Positions 8,039-16,447 of a DNA stretch of 64,000 nucleotides are shown here, in pieces (the first letter of the stretch is position 1; the number at the start of each line of letters is the position of its first letter). Below the pieces are notes generated by a model. That model searched no databases and was not told the origin of the DNA. It saw nothing but the letters and a program-made list of their open reading frames with translations. The position numbers and the translations under genes are program-made. This DNA comes from an uncultured Eubacteriales bacterium (lineage in GTDB: Bacteria > Bacillota > Clostridia > Christensenellales > Aristaeellaceae): contig CALVNS010000001.1 in the NCBI GenBank assembly GCA_944349855.1, positions 1 through 64,000 on the forward strand, read 5' to 3'.

Positions 8039-9562
8039 TCAGTTGTAGTAGATCTCCTTCTGCACGGCACGATACGTCGTGCGCCAGAGCTTTTCACGGC
8101 GCAGCTCCACGCCGTTGGCGTCGTAATAGACCTTGTACGTGTCGACCACGTAGCCCGTGCGCTTCTGTTTGGCGACCTTGCTGGTGCCAGGCGCCATGGA
8201 CGTATCGCGCGTGCGGATGACCTCATCCGAGGGCGTAAGCGTCTCGACCGTCTCAGAGTACAGGTCGATTGTCTCGCCGCCATTCAGGAGCTTGCCGTAG
8301 ACCTCAACGGTGACAGTCCGATCTGCGTACCAGGCGAGCAGGAAGATCGGGTAGTCAGTGTTGTTGCGGAAGACGAAGTCCAGCCGCGGCCAGTCCACCG
8401 CCGCGTCCTCGCCGCGCGGCACATAACTGCTGGGCCATGTGTGCTGCGAGCGCTCGACAATCTCCAAGTCCGCGCGTACAACCGCGTTGAACAGCGTCGA
8501 GGAGGTCTGGCACACGCCGCCGCCGGTATCGTCGATCAGCTGGCCACCGGAGATCGCGCCCGCCTCTTTGTAGCCCTTTTCCGTCGTGCGTTGGCCGGTG
8601 CTCTCGTTGAAGGAGAGCGTCTCGCCCGGCATCACGACCTTGCCGTTGAGCGCGTCAGCGGACAGGGAGATGTTCGTATTGCGGTTGCTGTCGTTGGTCG
8701 TCTCCGTCGTAAACGAGGAAATGCGCCCGAACATCGGCACAAGCATCTCCTGCGTCACCGCAGGCTGCACGGGCGCGCCCGTCACCTGCACCATGGCGTC
8801 ATACTGTCCCGCGTCGAGCGCAGCGAGTACGTCGGCGTACAGCTTATCGGCATCGACGGCGAAGCCCGCCTGCTCTGGCGTGAAGACGAACGACTTGAGC
8901 GTCGGGTCAAAGGCATAGAGCGTCGCGTCCGTGGCCGGCTGGTCGATCGCTGCGGCGACGGTATCCGTCAGTTCGCGCACCTTCTGGCGGTCATATCCCA
9001 AGGAGGTCGCAAACGACACGCCGCCGTTGCGAAGCGACTGGATCTCGGCATAGCGATCCCGCAGGGAGCCGCGCCTGCCCAGGGCAAACGCACGGTCAAG
9101 GACTTCCTGCGTGTCAAAGCGCAGCGGCACCTCTTCGGAGGTGATGCGCCATTTGCGCTCGCCATAGGCGATGCCGATGGCAAACGCCTCGCCCTGCTGC
9201 TGCGTGTTTGTCTCCAACGCGGCCAGCGCCTCATCCAGCGTCATGCCGCCCACATCCACGCCGTTGACCCGAATGCCCGGATAGAGCGTGCCCGTTGCCA
9301 CCTGGCGCGACACATCCTGAAACTGGCGGTATACTTCGTATTCCCGCGCCGCCAACCAGGAGAGAAGTGACAACAGGCCGACGCATACGAGGACGACGGG
9401 GATCGTCCAATAGGGAAACACGCTCTTTTCTTCTCTGTCGTATGCAGCGCGGGGTGGCGCCATGCGGCGCACCTGCGTATTTCTTTGGCTCGTGTCGCTG
9501 CCCAGGCGCTCAAAGCGGCTGATGTTGCCGCCCGGCCTGCCCGGCACTTTCTGGTTTGGCAT
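8039..9562 (-). CDS. VanW family protein with peptidoglycan-binding-like and G5 domains
   Basis: 507 residues. A cytoplasmic N-terminus of about 50 residues precedes one membrane helix (WTIPVVLVCVGLLSLLSWLAA), so the rest is outside the cell. The middle (about 75-285) matches the PG_binding_4 type region often found before VanW. The VanW domain follows, with GETLSFNESTGQRT and GGGVCQTSSTLFNAV. The last 70 residues look like a G5 domain. Related proteins (YoaR type) act at the cell wall; despite the name, vancomycin resistance is not implied. AAAGGAG precedes the start. The gene begins 33 bp after rex and shares its transcript, so envelope expression may follow the redox-controlled promoter if rex is autoregulated. 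Confidence 0.88.
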   Translation of the reverse strand: MPNQKVPGRPGGNISRFERLGSDTSQRNTQVRRMAPPRAAYDREEKSVFPYWTIPVVLVCVGLLSLLSWLAAREYEVYRQFQDVSRQVATGTLYPGIRVNGVDVGGMTLDEALAALETNTQQQGEAFAIGIAYGERKWRITSEEVPLRFDTQEVLDRAFALGRRGSLRDRYAEIQSLRNGGVSFATSLGYDRQKVRELTDTVAAAIDQPATDATLYAFDPTLKSFVFTPEQAGFAVDADKLYADVLAALDAGQYDAMVQVTGAPVQPAVTQEMLVPMFGRISSFTTETTNDSNRNTNISLSADALNGKVVMPGETLSFNESTGQRTTEKGYKEAGAISGGQLIDDTGGGVCQTSSTLFNAVVRADLEIVERSQHTWPSSYVPRGEDAAVDWPRLDFVFRNNTDYPIFLLAWYADRTVTVEVYGKLLNGGETIDLYSETVETLTPSDEVIRTRDTSMAPGTSKVAKQKRTGYVVDTYKVYYDANGVELRREKLWRTTYRAVQKEIYYN

Positions 9563-9595
9563 GTCGCGGGTCTCCTTTGGCGGTGATGGTTGCGA

Positions 9596-10252
9596 TTACA
9601 AATCCTGTTTTCCGGCAAGCAGTTCCTGCTCGTGCATCCTGTACGAGAGGATATGCAGCGTGTCGCTCAGGTGAACGTTGACGGTTGGGAATCCGTCGGG
9701 CGTGCTCAGGTCGACCGGCGCAAAATTCCAGATCGCGCGCACGCCTCCCTGGATCAACCGGTCGCACATCTGCTGCGCCGCATCGTGCGGAACGGCCAGC
9801 ACTGCAATATCCACGGCGTGCGAGGCAAGCCATGCATCGAGCTTTTCGACTGGCTGTACGACCACGCCGTGTACGTCGATGCCCACCAGTGCGGGGCTGG
9901 CGTCGAACATGGCCTGCACGTGGAACCCTTCCCGCGCAAAGGAAGGATAGTTCGCCACCGCGCGGCCGATGTTGCCGGCTCCGACGATGATGACGTGGTA
10001 TTCGCGCGTAAGGCCGAGAATCTCGGCGATGCGCAGCTTCAGCTCAGGCACATGATACCCAAAGCCCTGCTGTCCAAAACCGCCAAAACAGTTGATGTCC
10101 TGGCGAATCTGCGAGGCAGTCAACCCCATTCTCTCACCCAGCTCCTGCGAGGAAATGCGCGTAACTCCAGCTCTTTCCAGCTCGCGCAGGTGCCTGTAGT
10201 AACCCGGCAGGCGCCGTACGACGGCATCGGACACGCGGGAACGATAGGCCAT
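9596..10252 (-). CDS. rex: Redox-sensing transcriptional repressor Rex
   Basis: 218 residues from the ATG at 10252 (GAGGTG upstream); an ATG 13 codons earlier has no ribosome site. The N-terminal winged helix contains SQELGERMGLTASQIRQDINCFGGFG, which is highly typical of Rex. The Rossmann domain carries GAGNIGRAVANY at about 91-102. The C-terminal helix HILSYRMHEQELLAG fits the domain-swapped dimer. Rex senses the NADH/NAD ratio and represses fermentation and respiration genes. The promoter shown upstream does not contain an obvious Rex site (TTGTTAA-type), so autoregulation is not supported by the sequence. The VanW gene follows in the same operon. Confidence 0.95.
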   Translation of the reverse strand: MAYRSRVSDAVVRRLPGYYRHLRELERAGVTRISSQELGERMGLTASQIRQDINCFGGFGQQGFGYHVPELKLRIAEILGLTREYHVIIVGAGNIGRAVANYPSFAREGFHVQAMFDASPALVGIDVHGVVVQPVEKLDAWLASHAVDIAVLAVPHDAAQQMCDRLIQGGVRAIWNFAPVDLSTPDGFPTVNVHLSDTLHILSYRMHEQELLAGKQDL

Positions 10253-10302
10253 CTGGCTGCACCTCAATCCTATGATCAACTTACGATACATCCGTATTCT
10301 TT

Positions 10303-10331
10303 AGTATAACAGTTTCCCGTTGCACGCGCAA
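10303..10331 (-). promoter_or_regulatory. Promoter of rex
   Basis: TTGCGC (10326-10331), 17-bp spacer, TATACT (10303-10308). The leader to the ATG is about 45 nt. Confidence 0.7.
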
Positions 10332-10376
10332 GAGGTGAATCCGGGCAAAGGCGGCAATGGGACGAAAATGCGGCGA

Positions 10377-10398
10377 GCCGCCGGCGTGATCCGGCGGC
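10377..10398 (-). terminator. Possible terminator after the LytTR regulator gene
   Basis: Perfect 8-bp stem (10377-10384 with 10391-10398, 6-base loop). The U-tract is weak (four Ts, ten bases later), so it may be a stabilising hairpin instead. Confidence 0.45.
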
Positions 10399-10424
10399 CC
10401 GTCTGTTCGGAAAAGGCCCGTCTG

Positions 10425-11228
10425 TTAGGAAAACATGCGCTCCAGTTCCTCGTAACGTTCGTGCGTGATGAGCGCGTCCTGCTGCGTACCGCACAGACGC
10501 ACCACATACGTCCATCGGCCATAGGGCGTGATGCTGTCGATCTCGCGCAGGTTGATGATGTAGGATTTATGGCAGCGATAGAAGATCTCCGGATCGAGCC
10601 GTTCCTCAATATCGCCGAGGGATTCGCTCGTCACAAAGCGTACGCCGCCCTTCAGATACAGTACGGTCGCACGGTTTTCACGCTGGACGACCAGGATGTC
10701 CTCCATCGCCACGAAGTTGACGCCTTCCCGATGGCGCAGCATCAGCCGCCCAGCCGTCGCCTTGGTACGTGAAGCGACCTTTTGGGTTGGATTGGGCACC
10801 GGTGCATCCTGTGTGCGGCGCAGCAGTACATCTCTCGCCCGCTCCAGCGTCTTCAGGACGCGCTCCAACTTGAACGGCTTGACCAGATAGTCAAACGCGT
10901 AAACCTCAAAGGCGTCGGCCATGTACCGGTCATGCGCGGTGGCGAACACCAGGATGACGGAAGGGTCCGTGTCCTGAATGATGCGCGCGGCCTCCACGCC
11001 GCTCATCTGCGGCATCTCCACATCCAGAAAGACCAGCTGCGGCTTTTTTTCCTCGACCAGCGCAAGCAGCTCCTTGCCGTCTTTCGCCTCGCCCAGCAGC
11101 TTTACGCCCTCCACCCGCTCGATCATCTTGCGCATGACGGTACGCATGCCCTCATCGTCGTCGGCGATCACCACAGGAATCGTCGTCTCGCTTTTTTCGG
11201 TCTTTTCCATCTTTTCAATTTCTTCCAT
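10425..11228 (-). CDS. LytTR-family response regulator (no kinase gene nearby)
   Basis: 267 residues. The receiver domain occupies about 17-135: acidic pocket DDD at 23-25, phospho-acceptor Asp69 in VFLDVEMPQMSG, and Lys117 in DYLVKPFK. The LytTR DNA-binding domain covers about 165-267, with VNFVAMEDILVVQRENR and EIFYRCHKSYIINL. Such regulators bind paired direct repeats and often control envelope, competence or virulence functions. No histidine kinase is encoded in this window, so it is an orphan here. It is the last gene of the nfeD-floA-unknown-lytTR cluster, 16 bp after the gene before it. The first dozen residues are a charged Glu/Lys tail. Confidence 0.9.
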   Translation of the reverse strand: MEEIEKMEKTEKSETTIPVVIADDDEGMRTVMRKMIERVEGVKLLGEAKDGKELLALVEEKKPQLVFLDVEMPQMSGVEAARIIQDTDPSVILVFATAHDRYMADAFEVYAFDYLVKPFKLERVLKTLERARDVLLRRTQDAPVPNPTQKVASRTKATAGRLMLRHREGVNFVAMEDILVVQRENRATVLYLKGGVRFVTSESLGDIEERLDPEIFYRCHKSYIINLREIDSITPYGRWTYVVRLCGTQQDALITHERYEELERMFS

Positions 11229-11244
11229 CCAGGAAACCTCTCGT

Positions 11245-11826
11245 CTATCTCATCCGCAGCTTGCGCCGGTCTGCAGGCCGGGTGAGAATCTCCGCAAAGA
11301 TGACGCCTCTCAACAGATCCCGTGCGAGCGCGTCATCGTCCGCCGCATCCCATGAGGATGCGCGCCGTGAAGCGACTTGCGGCGCGAGCATATCCTCATG
11401 GCAGGGATCTTCGCCCTCTGCCGCAGAGGCCATGGCCGTCTGCATTGCCGCAATGGACGCCGGACGCGGAGGCAGCATGGTCTGCGCCTCCCCACGCGGT
11501 TGTTGAGCCGCCGGCTGTGCCGGCTTCGCATGCGCCTTCGCGCTGCGCTTGGGTACTTCCCCTTTGGGCATGTCCCCGCCGGGCACAGCCTCCACACTCC
11601 CACCAAGCATGCGCTGCCATTCGCTTGGACGGGCCGGCGCGGTGCGTTGGGCCGTAGCCGGTTGTGCCGGCTGATCCGCCGCCTGCCGTTTGGCATCTTC
11701 CACGGTCGGCCTCGAGCCCGGCGCGTCCTTATGCCGGTTTGCCTGCATCTTTTGCTTTTTTTGGTTCTTTTGAGTGAGGCTGAAGATGCCCCACACGATC
11801 CCGATGATGACGATCAACGCGTCCAT
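11245..11826 (-). CDS. Unknown membrane-anchored protein with conserved C-terminal motif
   Basis: 193 residues. One N-terminal membrane segment (ALIVIIGIVWGIFSL) is followed by a basic stretch, then a low-complexity Ala/Pro/Gln-rich linker, and a short C-terminal block (DLLRGVIFAEILTRPADRR). I recall similar C-terminal blocks in small Firmicute membrane proteins, but no function is known to me. The linker and single anchor suggest a tether that displays the C-terminal helix in the cytoplasm. It lies between floA and the LytTR gene, so a role in FloA membrane domains is possible but unproven. The ribosome site AAAGGGGG is rather distant (about 13 bases). Confidence 0.6.
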   Translation of the reverse strand: MDALIVIIGIVWGIFSLTQKNQKKQKMQANRHKDAPGSRPTVEDAKRQAADQPAQPATAQRTAPARPSEWQRMLGGSVEAVPGGDMPKGEVPKRSAKAHAKPAQPAAQQPRGEAQTMLPPRPASIAAMQTAMASAAEGEDPCHEDMLAPQVASRRASSWDAADDDALARDLLRGVIFAEILTRPADRRKLRMR

Positions 11827-11849
11827 GCGTCCGCGCCACCCCCTTTCTG

Positions 11850-11874
11850 CCGGGCCGGAGCACGTCCGGCCCGG
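11850..11874 (-). other. Intergenic hairpin after floA
   Basis: A 9-bp GC-only stem (11850-11858 with 11866-11874) and 7-base loop in the 57-bp gap between floA and the next gene. It has no U-tract, so it probably stabilises mRNA or causes partial pausing. Confidence 0.45.
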
Positions 11875-11883
11875 TACCTTTCC

Positions 11884-12885
11884 TTACTTCTTGTGGGGCT
11901 GCTCGCCGTGGCCCTCCTCCGGCTTGCTCAGCTTGGAGATGGCCTCGCGCATCGTCGTATCGGCAATGGTGTTTTGCATCTGGTAGTAATCCATGACGCC
12001 CATCTTGCCCTCGCGCAGCGCCGCCGCCATCGCGCGCGGCACCTCGGCCTGCGCCTCGACGACCTTCGCCTGCATCTCCTGCACGGCGGCCTTCATCTCC
12101 TGCTCGCGTGCCACGGCCATCGCACGGCGCTCTTCGGCCTTTGCCTGGGCGATGCGCCGGTCGGCTTCGGCCTGATCCATCTGCAGCTGCGCGCCGATGT
12201 TGCGGCCCACATCCACATCCGCGATATCAATGGAGAGGATCTCAAACGCCGTTCCGGCATCCAGGCCCTTGGCCAGGACGGTGCGGCTGATCAGGTCCGG
12301 GTTTTCCAGGACGGACTTGTGCGTCTCCGCGGAGCCGACGGTCGTGACGATGCCCTCGCCGACGCGGGCGACGATGGTCTCCTCGCCGGCGCCGCCGACC
12401 AGGCGCTCAATGTTGGCGCGCACGGTCACACGCGCCTTGGCGCGCAGCTCAATGCCGTCCTTGGCGATGGCGGCGACGACGGGCGTCTCGATCACCTTGG
12501 GATTGACGCTCATCTGCACGGCCTGCAGGACATCCCGGCCCGCCAGATCGATGGAGCGCGCCTCTTCAAAGTTCAGATCGATGTTCGCGCCCTGCGCGGT
12601 GATGAGCGCGCGGATGACGCGGTCGACATTGCCGCCTGCCAGATAATGCGCCTCCATCTCGCCGATATTGGGCGTCAGTCCCGCCTTCACGGCCATGATC
12701 AGCGGCTGCACGATGCGCACGGGCGAGATCCGGCGAAAGCGCATGCCCACGAGCGTGGCGATCGAGATCTTCACGCCGGACGCGCGCGCCGAGATCCACA
12801 GACCCAGCGGCACAAAGCTAAAGAATGTGATGACGACCACCACAGCGATGACGATGAGCAGCACCATCCAGACCAATTCCATCAT
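11884..12885 (-). CDS. floA: Flotillin-like protein FloA (YqfA)
   Basis: 333 residues, the normal size. An N-terminal hydrophobic segment ([19 protein letters not shown]) inserts from the cytoplasmic side. It is followed by the SPFH-like region ([27 protein letters not shown]-like core) and a long coiled coil rich in Ala/Glu (about 235-300; [26 protein letters not shown]). FloA organises membrane microdomains that host signalling and secretion complexes. GGGGGA precedes two adjacent ATGs; the second (12882) has slightly better spacing. The upstream gene is an NfeD protein, the usual partner. Confidence 0.95.
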   Translation of the reverse strand: MMELVWMVLLIVIAVVVVITFFSFVPLGLWISARASGVKISIATLVGMRFRRISPVRIVQPLIMAVKAGLTPNIGEMEAHYLAGGNVDRVIRALITAQGANIDLNFEEARSIDLAGRDVLQAVQMSVNPKVIETPVVAAIAKDGIELRAKARVTVRANIERLVGGAGEETIVARVGEGIVTTVGSAETHKSVLENPDLISRTVLAKGLDAGTAFEILSIDIADVDVGRNIGAQLQMDQAEADRRIAQAKAEERRAMAVAREQEMKAAVQEMQAKVVEAQAEVPRAMAAALREGKMGVMDYYQMQNTIADTTMREAISKLSKPEEGHGEQPHKK

Positions 12886-12941
12886 TGTTCCCCCTTCACA
12901 AATTCCTTCGTTCTATATGCGCGCCTTGCGGCGGACATCCC

Positions 12942-13439
12942 TTATACCTGGCGCACGACGATGCGCCGTCCCTCGACGGAGACGATCTGGATATCGCTCT
13001 GCGCCTCAAGGAAATCGCCCTCCGTCACGACATTGAGCCGCACGCCGTCGAATTCGCCGATGCCCGATGGGCGCAGCACCGTACAGGCCTTCCCCACACG
13101 GCCCAACAGCACGCGCATGTCCTCATAGCCGTTGTCCCCGCCATCCTCCAGCGCGGTGTTCTTCAGCACGAGGGGCGAGTTGTCCAACGCCCCCTTGGAG
13201 GCCGAGCGCAGCGAAACCGAAATGGCAATGGCGATGACCGCGATGAGGACGATCAGCACGCCCAACGCCGCCAGCATGCCGTGGTTCATGATCGTGATGC
13301 CCACGCCCACGGCCAGCAGGATCAGCCCGGAAATGCCCGGCACGCCAAACCCCGGCAGGAACACCTCCAGGATGACCAGCGCCGTGCCCACCACGAGCGA
13401 AATGGCGATCGGCAGGTTCGTGATCAAAAAGTCAATCAT
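12942..13439 (-). CDS. nfeD: NfeD family membrane protein
   Basis: 165 residues from the ATG at 13439; the frame extends four codons to a GTG that overlaps the ribosome site AAAGGTG. Three to four membrane helices fill residues 1-80, with the family's LEVFLPGFGVPGISGLILLAVGV stretch. The C-terminal OB-fold domain (about 100-165) shows LLGRVGKACTVLRPSGIGEFDGVRLNVVTEGDFLEAQ. This is a short NfeD without the serine protease part. NfeD proteins act with flotillins. The next gene is floA, 56 bp downstream. Confidence 0.92.
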   Translation of the reverse strand: MIDFLITNLPIAISLVVGTALVILEVFLPGFGVPGISGLILLAVGVGITIMNHGMLAALGVLIVLIAVIAIAISVSLRSASKGALDNSPLVLKNTALEDGGDNGYEDMRVLLGRVGKACTVLRPSGIGEFDGVRLNVVTEGDFLEAQSDIQIVSVEGRRIVVRQV

Positions 13440-13473
13440 AGCGATGCACACCTTTCATCGATTGAGTGCCAAA

Positions 13474-13501
13474 AGTATAGCATGCTTTTCGCGCCGGGCA
13501 A
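13474..13501 (-). promoter_or_regulatory. Promoter of the nfeD-floA operon
   Basis: TTGCCC (13496-13501), 16-bp spacer, TATACT (13474-13479). Confidence 0.6.
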
Positions 13502-13541
13502 AGCCGTAAACGCTCAATTATACATTTTCGCGCCCGAAATC

Positions 13542-14126
13542 TCACAGTGTGCGCAGGAATGCGACGAGCGCGGCGACATCCCGCTCGTAAACGGGCGTCA
13601 GGCTGCGCCGGTACAGAAGGCTTGCGGGATGATACAGCGCAAAGACTGGACAGGGCGCATCCGGCGCTTCGACGCGCGTGCCGTGCGCCTCGCCCACCGT
13701 CTGTCTCGCGCCCGTCACCGCCTGTAGGGGCACGTTTCCCAGCGTCGCGATGCACCGCGGGCGCACCAGCGCGATCTCGCGCAACAGCCAGGGGCGCATG
13801 AGCGCGATCTCTTCCCGCGTGGGCGGCCGGTTGGTCACGCGGCCCGACGCCGAAAGCTTCGTGGGCCGAAACTTGACGGCATTTGTAATGTAGAGCGCTT
13901 CGCGCGAAAGCCCTGCCAGCGCCAAGAAGGCCTCCAGGTTCTTCCCGGCCCTGCCGACAAACGGACGGCCCTGCAGGGCCTCCTGCTCGCCGGGCGCCTC
14001 GCCGATGAGCATCAGCAGCGCGCCAACCGCTCCCTCGCCATATACCACGCGCCGCTCATCGCCCACGTAGACCGAACGGACGAACCGCAGCAGTTCGCTT
14101 TGAAAGCGCTCCAGGCTGTCCGACAT
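13542..14126 (-). CDS. Uracil-DNA glycosylase superfamily protein lacking the iron-sulfur cysteines
   Basis: 194 residues from the ATG at 14126 (GGGGAGGGA upstream). It keeps the family motifs: GEAPGEQEALQGRPFVGRAG (motif 1) and LYHPASLL (motif 2). The four cysteines that hold the 4Fe-4S cluster in family 4 enzymes are absent: the N-terminus has none, and the VKC motif reads VKF. It sits 16 bp after a second, canonical family 4 gene in the same transcript, so the pair looks like a duplication followed by divergence. It probably excises uracil or binds damaged bases, but loss of the cluster makes a changed activity possible. Confidence 0.82.
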   Translation of the reverse strand: MSDSLERFQSELLRFVRSVYVGDERRVVYGEGAVGALLMLIGEAPGEQEALQGRPFVGRAGKNLEAFLALAGLSREALYITNAVKFRPTKLSASGRVTNRPPTREEIALMRPWLLREIALVRPRCIATLGNVPLQAVTGARQTVGEAHGTRVEAPDAPCPVFALYHPASLLYRRSLTPVYERDVAALVAFLRTL

Positions 14127-14142
14127 GCGATCCCTCCCCAAT

Positions 14143-14709
14143 TCAATTTCCCGCATCCAGCTGCGCCAGCTTGTCGCGCAGCGCCTTGAAGTCCTCCCAG
14201 GCCGGGCGCTTCTTGCGCTCGTCGCGCAGCAGTGCCGCCGGATGATATGTCGGCAGGAGAAACACCCCCTTGCGCTCGACCCACTTGCCCCGGTCGCGCG
14301 TGATGCGCACCTCATCGCCCAGCACGGCCCGGGCAGCCGTTGCGCCCAGCAACGCGATCACCCGCGGGCGCACCAGCGCCACCTGGGCGCGCAGATACGG
14401 CAGGCAGGCCGCGGCCTCTTCAGGCGTTGGCACGCGGTTTTTGGGCGGGCGGCACTTGACGATGTTGGCGATGTAGACCTGTGCGCGCGTCAGGCCAATG
14501 GCCGCGAGCATCCGGTCCAGGAGCTGTCCCGCCGGACCCACAAACGGGCGGCCCTGCAGGTCCTCCTGCTCGCCGGGGCCCTCGCCCACGAGCATGAGGC
14601 GCGCATGCAGGTCTCCCTCCCCGGGCACGACGTTCGTGCGCCCATGGCACAGGTCGCAGGCCGTGCAGGCGCCGATCTGCCCCATCAGCGTCGGCCACGA
14701 AGTCCGCAT
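14143..14709 (-). CDS. Uracil-DNA glycosylase, family 4 (4Fe-4S)
   Basis: 188 residues from the ATG at 14709, chosen because GGGAGGA lies 6-7 bases upstream; the ATG two codons earlier overlaps it. Cysteines at 15 and 18 (GACTACDLC), in VKCRPPKNR, and in AAACLPYL fit the 4Fe-4S ligands of family 4. Motif 1 is GEGPGEQEDLQGRPFVGPAG and motif 2 is TYHPAALLR. The enzyme removes uracil from DNA to start base excision repair. It is first in a two-gene transcript with a cluster-less paralogue. Confidence 0.93.
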   Translation of the reverse strand: MRTSWPTLMGQIGACTACDLCHGRTNVVPGEGDLHARLMLVGEGPGEQEDLQGRPFVGPAGQLLDRMLAAIGLTRAQVYIANIVKCRPPKNRVPTPEEAAACLPYLRAQVALVRPRVIALLGATAARAVLGDEVRITRDRGKWVERKGVFLLPTYHPAALLRDERKKRPAWEDFKALRDKLAQLDAGN

Positions 14710-14740
14710 GCGCATTCCTCCCAACGCGATCGTGTTTATC

Positions 14741-14769
14741 AGTATAACACAATGCATGCGCGCCGTAAA
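14741..14769 (-). promoter_or_regulatory. Promoter of the tandem uracil-DNA glycosylase genes
   Basis: TTTACG (14764-14769), 17-bp spacer, TATACT (14741-14746). Confidence 0.55.
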
Positions 14770-14823
14770 CAAGCGCGCCGGCAAAGGGCAAAAAAACCCG
14801 CCGCGGCATCACCGTCCCCGGAA

Positions 14824-15486
14824 TTACCGTTCTTCCCGGCGGATGAACGCGCTGGCTCCGCGCAGGTTGACCACGTCGTATCCATCCATCTGCGCAATGA
14901 CAAGCAGCGTCGTGCCGCCGGGCACCTCCGCCACGCACGGCGCATCCGGCGCCGGATATGCGTAGGCGTCGACCGCGCCTTCGCCCGTGACGATGTAGCT
15001 CGGCGGGCTGACCGTATAGCGCGCGAGCACCCAGCCCTTGTGCCACCACGCGCCGTCGTCGCTGCGCACGGCGGCCAGATACCATCCGTCCTGCTCCTCC
15101 AGAATGGTGAAGACCTCGCCGTTTGTCAGTGTGTCCAGCCGCGAGGCGCCACTGTCCGGCGCCTGGCGCATGGACAGCGACTCGCACAGGACCGCCGCCG
15201 TATCGTATCCGTTCCATTCGCCCTCGACGGGCTGAGCGACACAGGTCTCCGGCATCCAGCCGTCCGTGCCGTCCGGCAGCGTCACGGGCAGAAAGCCGTT
15301 CTCCCTCTCCCCCGTTACGCTCACGGCGCTGCCCTGCGCCACCTCCGCAATCGCCGCATCCGCCTGCGACGGCTGCGCATAGAGCGGGGCCGGCTCAGCC
15401 CATACGCTGCCCTCATACCCCTGCGCCATCGCGGCGCACGGCATCAACATGCACAAGCAAAGCACCAGGACGATCAGGCGTTTCAT
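14824..15486 (-). CDS. Exported protein with three SH3b-like repeats
   Basis: 220 residues with a signal peptide (KRLIVLVLCLCMLMPCAAMAQ). Three bacterial SH3-type modules follow: about 28-80 (APLYAQPSQAD...DGWMPE), 92-150 (LSMRQAPDSGASRLDTLTNGEVFTI...) and 165-215 (AYAYPAPDAPCVAEVPGGTTLLVI). SH3b modules usually bind cell-wall peptides. No catalytic domain is present, so it may be a wall-binding adaptor or inhibitor. GAGGGGGAG precedes the ATG. It is separated from the upstream small gene by a terminator; no clear promoter of its own was seen. Confidence 0.75.
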   Translation of the reverse strand: MKRLIVLVLCLCMLMPCAAMAQGYEGSVWAEPAPLYAQPSQADAAIAEVAQGSAVSVTGERENGFLPVTLPDGTDGWMPETCVAQPVEGEWNGYDTAAVLCESLSMRQAPDSGASRLDTLTNGEVFTILEEQDGWYLAAVRSDDGAWWHKGWVLARYTVSPPSYIVTGEGAVDAYAYPAPDAPCVAEVPGGTTLLVIAQMDGYDVVNLRGASAFIRREER

Positions 15487-15520
15487 TTGATTCTCCCCCT
15501 CTTCGCGATGTGTTTTTTCT

Positions 15521-15560
15521 CAAAAATAAGACGTGCACGATGCTTTCAATCATGCACGTC
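15521..15560 (-). terminator. Intrinsic terminator after the 70-residue membrane protein gene
   Basis: Perfect 8-bp stem (15530-15537 with 15553-15560) followed on the minus strand by TTATTTTT. Confidence 0.75.
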
Positions 15561-15575
15561 AAAAGGAATTTTGTG

Positions 15576-15788
15576 CTATCGGTTGTCCGTCGCGTCGACG
15601 ACGACCGCCTCGGTGATGTTCTTGCTGATGCCCGCGAACGTCGTCTGCAGGTCCTGTCGCAGCCATGTGTAAAGGCTGGAGAGCATCAGCATCAGGATGA
15701 CGATCACCAGGGACGCCGCCGCCACGCCGAAAAAGTCCATGATGCCGGCGGCGATCTTAAACCCCGTATGCGGCTTGTGTTCGCTCAT
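15576..15788 (-). CDS. Small single-pass membrane protein, unknown
   Basis: 70 residues from the ATG at 15788, with AAGGAGTG seven bases upstream. The long upstream extension of the frame is not coding because it crosses the trmL stop region. There is one hydrophobic helix (FGVAAASLVIVILMLMLSSLYTWL, about 21-44) between a short basic cytoplasmic N-terminus and an acidic C-terminus (SKNITEAVVVDATDNR). No family recognised. It lies between trmL and a terminator, so it is probably the last gene of the transcript that begins with the receiver-like gene. Confidence 0.6.
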   Translation of the reverse strand: MSEHKPHTGFKIAAGIMDFFGVAAASLVIVILMLMLSSLYTWLRQDLQTTFAGISKNITEAVVVDATDNR

Positions 15789-15885
15789 GTGCTTCACTCC
15801 TTTACTCCTCGCAGATAAGACGCCGCGGGACGCCGTTTCGTTGCGCATCCCCACGGATTTCCACCGCCGCATTTCACCGGGCCGC

Positions 15886-16401
15886 CTACAGGTAGTCCAG
15901 CCAGGGGGCTTCGGGTTCCTCTCGTCCGGTGAGGCGGCCCGCGTCCAACAGGCCGTCAAAGCCCTGCTGGCGCAGCGCCTCGTATACGACGATCGCCACC
16001 GAGTTGGACAGGTTCAGCGAGCGGGCGCCAGGCGCCATCGGGATGCGCACGCAGCGGTCGTATACGCGCTGGAGCAGGTTCTCCGGCAGGCCGCGCGACT
16101 CACGCCCGAAGACCAAAAACGCGTCCTTCGGATAGACCGCCTGCGTATACGCCCGGGGCGCCTTCGTCGTCGCGTAAAAGAACGGCGCGTTCGGGTTCTC
16201 GCGCAGCACATCCTCAAACGAGGCGTGCACCTGCACGTTCACCATCGGCCAGTAGTCCAGCCCCGCGCGCTTGAGATACTTGTCCTCCAGCCGAAAACCC
16301 AGCGGCTGCACCAGATCCAGCGTACAGCCCGTAGCCGCGCAGGTACGGGCGATGTTGCCGGTATTTTGCGGGATCTCCGGCTCCACGAGCACGACGTGCA
16401 A
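15886..16401 (-). CDS. trmL: tRNA (cytidine(34)-2'-O)-methyltransferase TrmL
   Basis: 171 residues from a TTG start at 16401; GGAGGG lies six bases upstream, and the family begins exactly here (HVVLVEPEIPQNTGNIART). The SPOUT fold motifs are present: PEIPQNTGNIARTC near the N-terminus, FGRESRGLPE in the middle, and RSLNLSNSVAIVVYEALRQ in the C-terminal knot. TrmL methylates the wobble ribose of tRNA-Leu isoacceptors in the cytoplasm. The gene follows the receiver-like gene by 46 bp. Confidence 0.93.
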   Translation of the reverse strand: MHVVLVEPEIPQNTGNIARTCAATGCTLDLVQPLGFRLEDKYLKRAGLDYWPMVNVQVHASFEDVLRENPNAPFFYATTKAPRAYTQAVYPKDAFLVFGRESRGLPENLLQRVYDRCVRIPMAPGARSLNLSNSVAIVVYEALRQQGFDGLLDAGRLTGREEPEAPWLDYL

Positions 16402-16447
16402 CGCGCTCCCTCCAATGATATACAGGCCCGGCCGGGCCGGGCATCCG

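Noticed and set aside
14780-14823. Intrinsic terminator after the SH3b gene at 14824
   Set aside because: There is a run of seven Ts on the minus strand, but I could not pair a convincing stem before it.
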